Shown here: positions 54,487 through 64,000 of the stretch, one piece after another
Layout: the number at the start of each line of letters is the position of its first letter
Position numbering within the stretch: the stretch's first letter is position 1
Assembly: GCF_029227915.1 (NCBI RefSeq)
Contig: NC_079880.1
Span: 11,559,501-11,623,500 of the forward strand
Direction of reading: 5' to 3'
Length of the DNA stretch: 64,000 nucleotides
DNA from: Hydractinia symbiolongicarpus
Lineage: Eukaryota; Cnidaria; Hydrozoa; Anthoathecata; Hydractiniidae
Position numbers and translations under genes: made by a program
The notes under the pieces: generated by a model
The model's input: the letters and a program-made list of their open reading frames with translations, nothing else
What the model was told of the DNA's origin: nothing
Databases searched by the model: none

Positions 54487-54599
54487 TTCAGATTTCGGCT
54501 TTCGAAGTACGCGTTAATAATTAGGGGAAAATAAATTGGACGCGCTAAATTAGAGACTTTAAAAATCTTTGTTAACTCAGATTATATTTATATATGTTT

Positions 54600-55163
54600 A
54601 CGATACATTTTTCCAAACTCTATGCTTCTTCCCGGCGTTCTTTTTCGTTTTCTTTATGTTTTTTTCTCCAATTGGTTCTATTCTTTTTTGGTAATCTTCC
54701 ATAAAATGTGCAACTAACTCACTGAGCTTTTTGTATAAATCTGAATCTAACGTACTATACGTGTATTTACATGGCAGTTACATCCCTCCCTGATCAAGAT
54801 CACAAGAGCATTGCCTCGCCCCATTGATTTTGATATCGAGTTTGTCATCTTTTTTTCAAAAAGAAGTACATTACTTTGGGATATAACCAATGGTTTTGTC
54901 ATCAGATTTAACAGCCATAGCATATTTGTCTTCAAAAATCGCAGCGACCCTTGTTTCGTGACAAACTTTCAAAGTGCTTCCAATTTTTGTGTCCAGGTCA
55001 TCTTGATAAACGTGGTATCCTCTAATGCAACACTCGACAGTAAGTTCGCTTGCGATAATGATTCCCCAAAATCAGTTTCTGTTTTTGTTTTCTTCTTGTC
55101 AAGGACTAAGAAGTCCTTGCAGTGATTCAAAACTACGTTAGCAAAGTGTTCTAATTTCGGCAT
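54600..55163 (-). pseudogene. HIRAN-domain protein
   Basis: N-terminal frame from ATG at 55163 (PKLEHFANVVLNHCKDFLVL). After a one-base frame change near 55035 it reads CIRGYHVYQDDLDTKIGSTL, VCHETRVAAIFEDKYAMAVK, DDKTIGYIPK and INGARQCSCDLDQGGM, ending KKHRVWKNVS at about 54600. The pattern RGYHVYxD, E...D-KYAxAV, IGyIP fits the HIRAN domain, which binds DNA 3' ends and is common in repair proteins. Three in-frame stops mark decay. Carried inside a pogo element, so likely a passenger or accessory gene. Confidence 0.65.
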
Positions 55164-55342
55164 TGCAGAGATTGCAGCGTCAAATCGAATGTTTTTGTTT
55201 GCGTGGTTGCAAGAAGATCACAAGCATTGGACTTTCGAATGTTTTTCTTTGCAAGAAAGATTGCAAGAACATACTCTGTTACCAATTCTCAAGAAGATGG
55301 CAGCGCAAACATCATTGCAAAAAATACTTAAAAAGACAAGCA

Positions 55343-56716
55343 ATGGCTTCTGAAAAAGACGAAAACAAAGTACAATCCTCGATTGCAAAATCCGGAGAAA
55401 AAGACGACAGTATCATGGATATGGATGTTGTGTGCCTTGGAGGTAAGATTGTAATTTCACAACTCCTAAAGCAATTGCGAATAATATAGTGTGTGCCATG
55501 TTGTAACAGCGAAATTTCTTTCGCAATTTCATTCCTTTTTTGTCTCATGGATATCTCGCAGTTTTTTTTTATTGTATATTTTTCTTTGTATAAACGTCAA
55601 AGTCGACTCAACAATCAAAGAAAAAACCTGTTGGAAGACCTTTTAAGCCCATTCTCCTTCAAAAGGTTAGCCAAAAAATGGTAAAGTGTCATGATTTTTG
55701 GAATATGGTTGAACGCTACCAACGGTACGAAACCAATGTCGAGAGATATTTTACCATCTGGTGGCAATCTCTGTTCACCAGGCAAGATTCGAAAGCGTTT
55801 CACTAACCAAAGTAAAGCTGAGATCCGGTAGAGCTTTCGAATTGAATGAATCAACAATTCGAGGAATCGTTGATGCCAAACCATTACAAGGCGGTTACCA
55901 AGTCGAAAAAGACAAATCATCCAGGTGCAGGAGGAAAAACAAGTTACCCACCTGAAGTAGAGGAGGACCTTATCAAATAGATGCTTGTCCTAAGAGATCA
56001 AAACTTCCCAGTCTGTACTTTGGCATTAAAAGAAAAAGCCAAGAAATTGATATTATCGCATTATTCAGAATATAAGGCGAGTAACGGTTGGATGACTAAA
56101 TTTCTTTCACGCAACAGATTCTGCCTGTGTAATCGCACATCCGTGAGTCAAAAGCTTCCTGTGCAGCTGTAGGGACTTTTGACGAAGTTTTATGCGACGC
56201 AACAAAGTTCATGAGGGTAGGAAAATATCCGCTCTTTCTTGTCGGAAACATGGATAAAACACCAGCGTTTTTTGATATGGTACCACCGTTAAAGTGTATT
56301 GCTTCAAAAGGGGTTAAGGAGTGTGTTGTTCGTACAACTGGAAGCGAGAAGAAGCATCTTAGCGTTGTTTTATCAGCTGCCGGAGATGGAAAAATGCTCC
56401 CTCCAATGATTATTTTAAAGGAAAATCTGATAAAACTATTAAAGATCTCAGCATCTCTTTATTGTTAAACTCAGAAAAAGCCTGGATGAATGACGAGTTG
56501 ACACGACAACAAATGGCCGATTGGATTAAGGCGGCATATGAGAATCTTTCTTTCAATGAAACCATGGTTCGATAATCGGTTGAGGTGTGCAGGATCACAA
56601 CTTCAGATTCTTCAAAAGTCAGAAATAATGATTTCTATCAGAAATGCATGGTAAATGCATTGGTGAGTTTAGAGAAAGAATCGGGAGACGACGAAGATCC
56701 GTTTGATTTGTTATAA
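55343..56716 (+). pseudogene. pogo/jerky-type transposase
   Basis: ATG at 55343; a first exon-like piece ends at a GTAAG site (55443). Then QSKKKPVGRPFKPILLQK near 55612, VTKSKKTNHPGAGGKTSYPP, FPVCTLALKEKAKKLILSHY and NGWMTKFLSRNRFCLCNRTS (CENP-B-type helix-turn-helix). The DDE core has PLFLVGNMDKTPAFFDMVPP (catalytic Asp in NMDKT), KECVVRTTGSEKKHLSVVLS, DGKMLPPMIIL, and a tail ...ESGDDEDPFDLL ending at 56714. Many indels and stops; the first catalytic Asp block upstream and part of the core are damaged. Confidence 0.75.
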
Positions 56717-56941
56717 AGTTTATGATTTCTGTGTGTCGTTTGAAAAAAAATGAAGTAAATTAAAAAAAGAATTTTCCTTGTTTGTTTAAGTTTCCATGAC
56801 CAAGGCGTGACTACGCGTAATAATTAGAGGAAAATTAATTACTGGGAATTCTTGCTACCTGTTAATAATCAAAATAAAATTAACTACGATTTTTCGCAAA
56901 AGTTAAATTAGAGTACGCGTTAAATTGGAAAAACCACTTTA

Positions 56942-57312
56942 ACCTTTCTGTTTGATAGCAGTTCCTCAAACAGACATTTACATTCGTAACACGATCCACC
57001 ATTTTTCGATTTTTGACTTCTTACATGCTTTCCGTCGATAGCTCCCACCCGATATGTTGAGCCACTCGGCAACTGACAAAGAGTCATTGTTTCAAAAAAT
57101 ACCCTACAAGAACCGTTAACAATGTATGGATACGGCGTTTGGTGATATCCTAAACTAAAAGTTGTAAGATTGCAAGATTGCACAATTAAATATCGTAGGG
57201 CTAATGCTAGTATTTCATCCCTTTGTATAGGTTTTGTCCCTGCAAGTCTCTCTTTTGGTGTAATCGAATCCACGACTTTAGCCAAAACGTATTCAAAATC
57301 TGTGACATCCAT
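56942..57312 (-). pseudogene. Harbinger transposase, N-terminal part
   Basis: ATG at 57312: TDFEYVLAKVVDSITPKERL, IQRDEILALALRYL, then after a deletion GSTYRVGAIDGKHVRSQKSK (first catalytic Asp in AIDGKH), ending at NRKV where the pogo element begins. It continues at 54354. The region between RYL and GSTYR has lost material compared with the family. Confidence 0.75.
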
Positions 57313-57644
57313 CCGTTCATATTTCTCTCAATCTAAAGCGTTCCTCAACCCTTAATTCTTTTAGTATATTGTTAAAATATCCCTAGCCGCATTTTCTCTT
57401 TACCCAATTCTTAGTTTCATCACGAGCGTGCTTTCAATTTTGTGACCTAAAATTATTAAACTACTTTTAATTTCTTTTTCCGAATAATGTGGATTTCTGT
57501 CACCTCATCATCACCATTATGTGTATATGTTTGGTGTTTAAGGGAACTTAGCGATAAAATGTTTTGTGTTTAATTTGTTATAAATTGCCACCCAAATGAA
57601 AAACCCAAAAGCATGGTTAGAAATCATTATTTTATTTTTTAATT

Positions 57645-57775
57645 AATTCCTTGGGGGAGAATTGTGCTTGTGGAGGCATTTTCTCTAGAGGAATACAACC
57701 TCTAGCTTATTTCCAAAGACCTAACAGGTTGAGTTCATCCTTGGGGTGGCTAGCCACCTCTTTGTAAATTATTTT
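57645..57775 (+). repeat. USP-LINE 3' end, variant A
   Basis: AATTCCTTGGGGGAGAATTG, GCATTTTCTCTAGAGGAATA (CAACCTCTAG hairpin partner), ACCTAACAGGTTGAGTTCAT, GGTGGCTAGCCACCTCTTTG then TAAATTATTTTC. Sense strand plus. Matches the left ends of the 9.4, 24.5 and 28.6-kb copies in complement. Confidence 0.8.
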
Positions 57776-57776
57776 C

Positions 57777-58445
57777 TCAAAATTCATTAAGTAAAAACAT
57801 ATTTTCTTGTCGTAGCTCTGTCGCATGAGGATACACCGGAGTAATGCTACATGTAATGTTTTCTAAAATAGGAACTGGCAACCAAAAAACCTTTCTACCT
57901 GAAAGTTTAGTAAAAATGTAATTATAAATTAAGGTTTTACCACTGCCGCTCCTCCAAATAAAACAAACGTTTTTTTCGGACACTATTATTTGCAACAATT
58001 GCAACAGCTTCTATAACTGCATCAGTCTGTTCAGTAAGTTGGAAACATCAATGTTTTCAGCTGGAAGGATTTCATTTAAATAGGGAAGATTAAAACCAGT
58101 AAGAGAGTTACCAAATTGTTATAAGTAAATGATAAATACCTTTAAGCACCCTGTACTCAGCTTGTCCCTCATTAATTTGACGAATATAATCCTCACACAT
58201 AGTACTCTTGTATCTTGTTTAAAAAGTATAAGAATCAGAAGGTAGGTGTTACTGCTAGCTGTTTTCTCAATTGTCGAATCATCTGAAAGTTGACAGCTGC
58301 CTGCAAAGTATTTTTACATTCCGTATCATCTGGCAAAAACGAAATGAAGTGGAGTGTCTAGATACAAATATTGGCGAGCATTGTGATTCTCTTCATTTGT
58401 CACAAACCAAGCTCTTAATGTTGTGGCTTATTTAAAGCCCTGTTT
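57777..58445 (-). pseudogene. Helitron fragment with helicase start
   Basis: From right to left: RAWFVTNEENHNARQYLYLD (58440), LNEILPAENIDVSN, DAVIEAVAIVANNSVRKKRL, FYLEE then a frame change and SGSGKTLIYNYIFTKLSGRK. The last is the Walker A of the Pif1-like helicase. Equivalent residues occur at 60.75-61.47 kb on the other strand, so this is a second copy in inverted orientation. Confidence 0.7.
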
Positions 58446-58889
58446 ACCACTTCTTCAGTCCACCCGTGCTCAAAACAAACAAGGTGATTGGCATATGCGC
58501 TGGCTATCTATAGACAGCGTGAGGTTTCTGACGTCATACTGCTTCCGGCGAACTGACATACTGAGCGCCCAAAAATGTCTTTACTTCATTGTGATATCGT
58601 CCAATTCTTCTAAAAAGGTAGAATCATCAAAATCTTCAGTCCATCGTCCTTGTTTATAGTCCAATTTTTCTATGAAAGGATCCACAAATTTGTTGTCCAC
58701 AACCTTCTAAAATTCAAATATGAAATGCAGTTAAATATCATACTGCGTGCGTTAATTAGTCATGATGTGCGTTTATCTAGAGTTACACAACGTGTCGCAT
58801 CTTTGCGTTGAAGTGAAACTGTTGACCAAGTTAACGTTCTCGCAGAAATGCCCCTATATTATATTTTGTTGCACGTCAACAAGTATTGT

Positions 58890-61500
58890 CTAATTTATTA
58901 TTTAAGTGTTATGGACAAAAAATGTGAGTATTCTCAAGCTGTAAGGATTGTTTCAAATGCTGCCATGATGGCAAAGTTATAATTAATAATTTGTCTCTGT
59001 ATCCTGAGAAATTAACGCAACCGGTAATCAATAATAATACTGCACAGGCACTAAATTTTTAAGCCATTATACGTATAATGTAAGTATAATATAAGTATAT
59101 AAGTGGAGTTTCGTTTGCTTCTTTCGCAGCAAATTCCCCCTGGCCGTACACCGGCATGCTTTCGTATCTGTGGTTAAATATGGCATTATGTGGAGGATCT
59201 TCACCCTCTTGAGGGACAAGCTCCTGTTTTTACCAACTGTATCTTTATAAAGCAGGCAGAGCACAAAATGAAAGATTGACACGTGCTGAAAATAATGTCT
59301 GTAAAAAAGACGTGATGCAAACCGTTCAGAATGTAATGAACAGAGTTAACCTTTTTGCTGTTGCTTACAGGTACATGGCTAACGTTAAATAGCTTATACA
59401 GCAGCTGAAAACCGTGTCCCATTAGAAATACGCATGTACATAAGAGTTGACAGTGATAGAAGACGATACAACTTGCCACATCATGACGAAGTAGCCTAAG
59501 TTTTTGATGGTAAAGATGGAGCTCCTTCTGAAAACAGGGATATTGTTATCTACCCACTTAAAGGCAATTTGCAAAACATTTTTACGTTATATGCAAATTT
59601 AAAGCCGATGGTTTATCCTCTATTTTATAGGTTAGTATTATGGGATATCCTAAGAAAAACTACTACAATGTTGCAATAATATACTTACCGTGTCGCTCTT
59701 CAGGAAAATTTACACTTATTCTACATTCGTTCGAATTAAGCAAAACTGCATGTTAATAGTTATGATCTTTTGGCTGACCACTTAAATGCACGAGCTTAAG
59801 AGCTAGGCCTTCAACCAGAGAGTCTTGTTGTCCTTCCTTTAAGTTTTCCAGGACGTCCACGTGCCATAGCTGAGATCTATGAAGATCATATGGCTGTCAA
59901 TGGTAAATATGAAAACTTGATTTTTTCCTGACTTTTACCTGCAATCCAAAATGGCGTGAGATCACAGAAAATTTGTTTGTAGGCCAACGTGCACACGATC
60001 GGTTTGATTTAGTTTTCGATTTTTTAAGTAGAAACTTCATGAACTCCCAAAAGATGTTAGTAAAGGAGAAGTTCTAGGTAAGACGGTATAACATGCTTAT
60101 GTTATAGAATTTTAAAAGAGGGGTTTACCTCATTGCCATTTGTTCCTTCATTTAGATCCCAGTGATAAACTGCAGATGATATAGGCAGTGTTACTTTCGC
60201 CAAAGTTTCTAATCAACAGAATGAACCTGAGCTGTTTGAAATTGTTTGATCGTGTATGATTGATTCATGGACCATGTGGTCATCTAAATTCTCATTCCAG
60301 GTGTATGGAGAATGGTGTTTTTTAATTGAATTTTTAGCATCCTACCGTTGCCGAAGTTGATAAATATCATATCCATTGTATAGGTTTCGTGATAATGAGA
60401 TCTGTATCAACGTAAATCACATTGATGTTCATAATCGGTGGGTTGTTAAAAACCCATGGCTCTTTAAGAAATACAATGCACAAATAAAACTGCAAATACC
60501 TCTCTAAATATATATACAAGGGTCATAATTGTGCCTACATTGAGATTAATGAAGGCTTTGATTACAATGCGGTGCAGACGTTTTTGAACGCTAGGAATGA
60601 CAGTGCCACCAGAAGCAATATGGCGACTTTTAAAATCTAAAATGCACCAACAATCTCATGTTGCGCGTAGGTTGCCAGTGCACTTGCGAAATAACCATAT
60701 TGTTTATTTTCAGCAAGGTCAGGCTGAAGAAGCTGTGAACAATGCAGTAAATAAAGTCACAAAATTAACAGCTTGGTTTGTGCTAAATGGAGAGAATCAC
60801 AATGCTTGCCAATATTTTTATCCAGAAATTCTTCTTTATTTCTCAGTGAATAGTTATAGGTCCAAGTTGGACAGTACTCATGCTTGTAATAAGCAAGAAA
60901 GTGTATTCAGCACCTTCTTCTGGGAGCCTAATCCCAATTTTATTTACATCCACCGTCCCTGTAGACAAGATACTTCAGTGCAGCTTGCTGTATTGTAAAC
61001 CTTTTTCAATTGTGTTTAATAATGACAGGAAAGTTTAGACACCAATTTGGAAAAAACTTCAACCTTAAAATTGTCTCCAGAATGTATAGCGTGAGTCCTA
61101 GCGCAGGTAAGATTTTTTATTTTTTTATACTATTATTGGAGACGCGTGGTGCAACATCTTTTGAAGATTTACAAACTTTGGATCGCAATGTTGCTGAAAC
61201 ATTTTGTGCAACCTGTTTAAAGAAAATTGAGACAACTGTTTGCAGTGATACTTATTCACCATTTTAATCTTCTCAATTTAGATGAAATACCTCCAGCTGA
61301 AAACATTGACGTATCTATGGAGGGTGGAAGAGCTTCTCAACTGAGGGCTCAATTTACTGAAAAACAGACAACGCTGGCTGATGCAGTTATAGAAGTTGTT
61401 GTATGTGTTGCTAACAATATGGCCCAAAATAACCGTTTGTTTTATTTAGAAGGTGCTGGCGTCATTGGTAACCCCTTATATCTCCTTATACGTTCGTCAA
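58890..61500 (+). pseudogene. Helitron Rep-helicase protein, decayed
   Basis: Not Helentron-like in the preserved parts. In order, through many frames: RIYIRVDSDRRRYNLPHHDEV-type block (about 59440-59500, read as IRVDSDRRRYNLPHHDEVA), then NRDIVIYPLKGNLQNIF, FPGRPRAIAEIYEDHMAVNG, NPKWREITENL-like codons, and HUH block GLPHCHLFLHLDPSDKLQ at about 60130-60175 with both His kept. Later: TVPPEAIWRLLKSKMHQQSH, ARRLPVHLRNNHIVYFQQGQ, VLNGENHNACQYFYPEI, KIVSRMYSVSPSAG, FTEKQTTLADAVIEVVVCVA and RLFYLEGAG, where the Walker A site is destroyed. The protein ends there. Confidence 0.7.
60871..61003 (+). repeat. 133-bp repeat, copy 2, inside Helitron coding
   Basis: Starts ACAGTACTCATGCTTGTAAT and ends GCTGTATTGTAAACC. 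It interrupts the Helitron protein between the NENHNACQYFYPEI block and KIVSRMYSVSP. Same orientation as the copy at 48819-48951. Confidence 0.75.
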
Positions 61501-62757
61501 AAGCAAATGATTCGCTACATTTGCTTTTCAGCGTTTTAAGCTTTAAACGATAGAGGCAACAGGTGAACAAATATCCGAAAAAATATTTGTGTCTGTATTG
61601 ACGACGGGTTATTGCAGACGTCATCAAAATTCAAGTGGTGTTTTTCTTTTCCACTGTTATCCTGCCTGCCGGAGCGGACTTTCGACGAGCCTTTTTGACT
61701 AAAATAACATACATTTAAATATAGCTGCTGCATAGAGTGACCAAGTAATTGGTAAACGTGAATTGGATGGACATCGTTGTTCAGAGGAGTTGAAATGGCT
61801 CTTTTTCTGGCAGAGTGGTTCGAATCTTTAGATTTACTGCAACTAAGTATCTATGTATCTTTCTAACAACATTTTTACACAACTTTCGTAGTTGTATGGG
61901 GTGAAAATGAGTAGGTTATAGACGTTACTTACCAGTAAACCTAAAAAATAAGATCTTTGACTTGAGATATCTAGTAATAGTAGTAACGGCGTTTCATAAC
62001 CTTCGTAGCAATACTTTTTTCATGTTTTATTCTCTTTTCCACAACAAAGTACGACAATCGAACGATGAAGTTTGTTATGATGAGATGGCGCTAAATTTGA
62101 ATAAATATACAGACCGGAAACATTCAACAAAAAGTCGAATCCGCAATATAGTGGCTTCATCTTTATTCACGAATCTGTTTAAAAAGGTTTTTGATATTCT
62201 GATCCTTAACTTTTTCTTGTCTCGTTATTTTGTGCGTATTGACCTGTGACTATCACAGTAAGGAGAAATATATTACATTGTTCTCAATGATAAGACTAGT
62301 TTTTTGTCCTCTGTGAGTTTCCTGGTTTACAAAAGTGTTTAATTAGATTACTTTATTACATATTTTTAATCTGTAACAATTAAATTTATTGAATTTAGTA
62401 CTGTATCACTTTACTAAGGTAACGGGGGCAGATCCAGTGTACGTCAGCGCCGTCACGCGACTGAAATAATTTTGCTAAGAATCGTAAAAATAATACGGTA
62501 CTGTGATGCCACTGTTGACCCTTATTTTACAGACCTTCCTCTTGTGTGACTGAGTTGATGGATACGGCTAAGAAGCGACTGACATCGGAAGAATTTTCAT
62601 GCAATTTGATTAGCTTGCTGGTGGAAATAACGTATTCTGATTGGTTTACAAAAAATGACGACTTTAACCCATTATTATGGCATTCGAAATGTGGCGCAGC
62701 ATGTATTTTTTAATAATCATTGAATTTTCTTGTAACCGTTTCCATGTAATTTAAATT

Positions 62758-62866
62758 CGGACCAAGCGAAAGCAATTAGAAGGTTTTTTCGGACCAAACA
62801 AATCTGACTTGCTGGACCAAATGAAGGCAGTCAAGGGCTTTTCGGACCGAATGAAAGCATGTAACA
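62758..62866 (+). repeat. Four short direct repeats
   Basis: TCGGACCAAGCGAAAGCA, TCGGACCAAACAAATCTG, TGGACCAAATGAAGGCAG and TCGGACCGAATGAAAGCA, spaced by about 25-40 bases. Confidence 0.6.
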
Positions 62867-63244
62867 TTAATAATTAATCAGGCATGGTGACTCACGACAT
62901 GCGTGCTGCAATGAGATGCAATAATGTTTTCAATGTGCAAGAAAAATAGGTAAAGTTATTACATTAAATCAAGTCTTTATGTCAATAATATAATTATAGT
63001 TGCATAGCTATATATATTGTAACATATGTAGCTAAGCTACAATCGTGGTCACAATATGTGTGGACAAGACAACGAATTTCAAAGTTCGCCACCACAAGTA
63101 ATTGCGTAGGCTCATTCTATATTAGATTCACACATCTTGAACTTGTCAAAGTTCACTTGTCAATGTTCAGAGTGGACTTAGGTCCTTAGGTGAATATAAA
63201 ATTCTTAAAATGTGCTAATTGTTGCTGACGTCAGCAAGGCTATT

Positions 63245-63284
63245 ATTCACGAATTTCGGGGACTTCGTGGTCCCCGACGTGAAT
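63245..63284. repeat. Two-tier hairpin
   Basis: Outer arms ATTCACG/CGTGAAT (63245-63251, 63278-63284) and inner arms CGGGGAC/GTCCCCG (63257-63263, 63270-63276) around a TTCGTG loop. It sits in AT-rich DNA with no gene around it. Confidence 0.75.
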
Positions 63285-64000
63285 TATTTCGGTGTGCGGG
63301 CGTGCTAAAGAATGTGACTAGCAACTTTTCAACCCTCTCTGCCTGGCCTACTTGTGTGCAAAGGTAGCGACTTTGCAGCCTGCCGGCTGCAGAGTATTGA
63401 CTATTTGACTGCTTTGGCCATATTTGGATAACGAGTAAAAAACTGCCTTAGTCTCAATATTTTTGTCCACGATTGTAGCTACCTTGCTAGCTAGAAATAT
63501 CAATGCAGAGTGGGTTATTTTTTAAAGTTGTTGTTCTTGACCAAAAACTTGAGAGTTCTGCAATTGCTTTATGGTAAGGAGATAATGCCTTATTATTCTT
63601 GTCATTTTAAACACTTGCAATAGCTAATAAAATCACCACCTAACTTTCATATGAAAATCCTTTTTATACTTTTTTATATCACGAAATAGGGCCAGAGGAC
63701 ACGTAGACTAACAATAACTTCCTGCAGATGTCAATAGCATACTAATAAGATATATCATCTTAGGAATTTTGATATTAGTACAAGTCTGTGAATTTAAAAA
63801 AAAATTAATAATTCCTGTCAGTTTTATGTGGGTAGTATAAAAAAGCATACTTTTCGCTAATGGTAAGAGTCCAATAACCTGTGCGAAAATTAAAACAATA
63901 GCTTTAAACTTGATATGGTGTAGTTTTAGACAAGATTGATGCACGGCCATCTGTCGATGGAAGAAAAGTGTGCGCATGCGCCGGGTTTTTTTAAAATCAC

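Larger units (their letters stand above)
54357..56939 (+). mobile_element. pogo-type element carrying a HIRAN gene
   Basis: 2583 bases flanked by TA (54355-54356 and 56940-56941). Terminal regions GTGGTTTCTCTAATTTAACG and its partner (complement of the bases ending at 56937) agree in most positions; the outermost two bases differ. Further ACGCGT and AATTAGAG words recur inside both ends. Removing the element plus one TA joins the Harbinger codons ...NRKV and SDFG... in frame, which confirms the borders. Contents: a HIRAN-domain gene (minus) and a pogo/jerky transposase (plus), diverging from a 180-base gap. Confidence 0.8.
61550..64000. other. No recognised gene
   Basis: AT-rich with only short frames. 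Contains a run of four related words (CGGACCAAGCGAAAGCA and variants) at about 62758-62866, and a strong hairpin at 63245-63284. Confidence 0.4.

Overview
The window is AT-rich and looks like repeat-dominated, transposon-filled DNA from an invertebrate animal. I could not identify a single secure host gene. The protein families present (Helentron, hAT, CR1-like LINE, piggyBac, Harbinger, pogo, Tc1/mariner, a YqaJ nuclease with a DDE transposase, and an HUH-SF3 Rep) occur together in cnidarians and other marine invertebrates. A cnidarian, perhaps a hydrozoan, is my best guess, but that is inference. Almost every gene is a broken transposon gene. The one exception is an apparently intact hAT transposase at 4.9-8.6 kb.

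Layout: 1-3.75 kb is a decayed Helentron-type Helitron (minus strand) with a 2A-like leader and a cysteine peptidase domain. 4865-8612 is a complete hAT element with 15-bp terminal inverted repeats, a 5-bp target duplication, one intron and open reading frames. 8.7-10.7 kb holds a protease fragment cut by a second hAT, which is itself cut by a LINE tail. 13.5-19.1 kb is a decayed LINE (ORF1, endonuclease, RT) split by a DUF4371-type hAT, followed by another hAT end. 20-25.3 kb has repeat tails, a piggyBac relic and two USP-LINE copies. 26.0-27.24 kb is an HUH-SF3 Rep pseudogene next to a hairpin array and a Tc1/mariner relic. 28.6-31.3 kb is the best copy of a LINE with a fused ubiquitin-specific protease. 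31.8-33.3 kb is a YqaJ plus DDE pair. 33.6-36 kb has RT, USP and THAP pieces.

36627-45070 is a Harbinger element (TTA duplication) that received a CR1-like LINE, which received a piggyBac element (TTAA). 45-52 kb contains more USP-LINE tails, a THAP relic, a tRNA-derived SINE and a second repeat family. 53.9-57.3 kb is a Harbinger transposase interrupted by a pogo-type element (54357-56939, TA duplication) that also carries a HIRAN-domain gene. 57.8-61.5 kb has two Helitron fragments in opposite orientations. The last 2.5 kb shows no recognisable gene.

The most interesting signal is a multicopy retroelement whose reading order is RT, zinc knuckle with restriction-like endonuclease, then a USP deubiquitinase, followed by a structured 3' tail with a tandem motif (GGAGTCGTCACTCTCC). 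At least three copies preserve parts of the RT-to-USP order or USP-to-tail order. The Helentron also encodes a deubiquitinase-like protease, so two unrelated transposons here carry this kind of enzyme. Other leads are the HIRAN-bearing pogo element, the hairpin array beside the Rep gene, and palindrome arrays at both ends of piggyBac.
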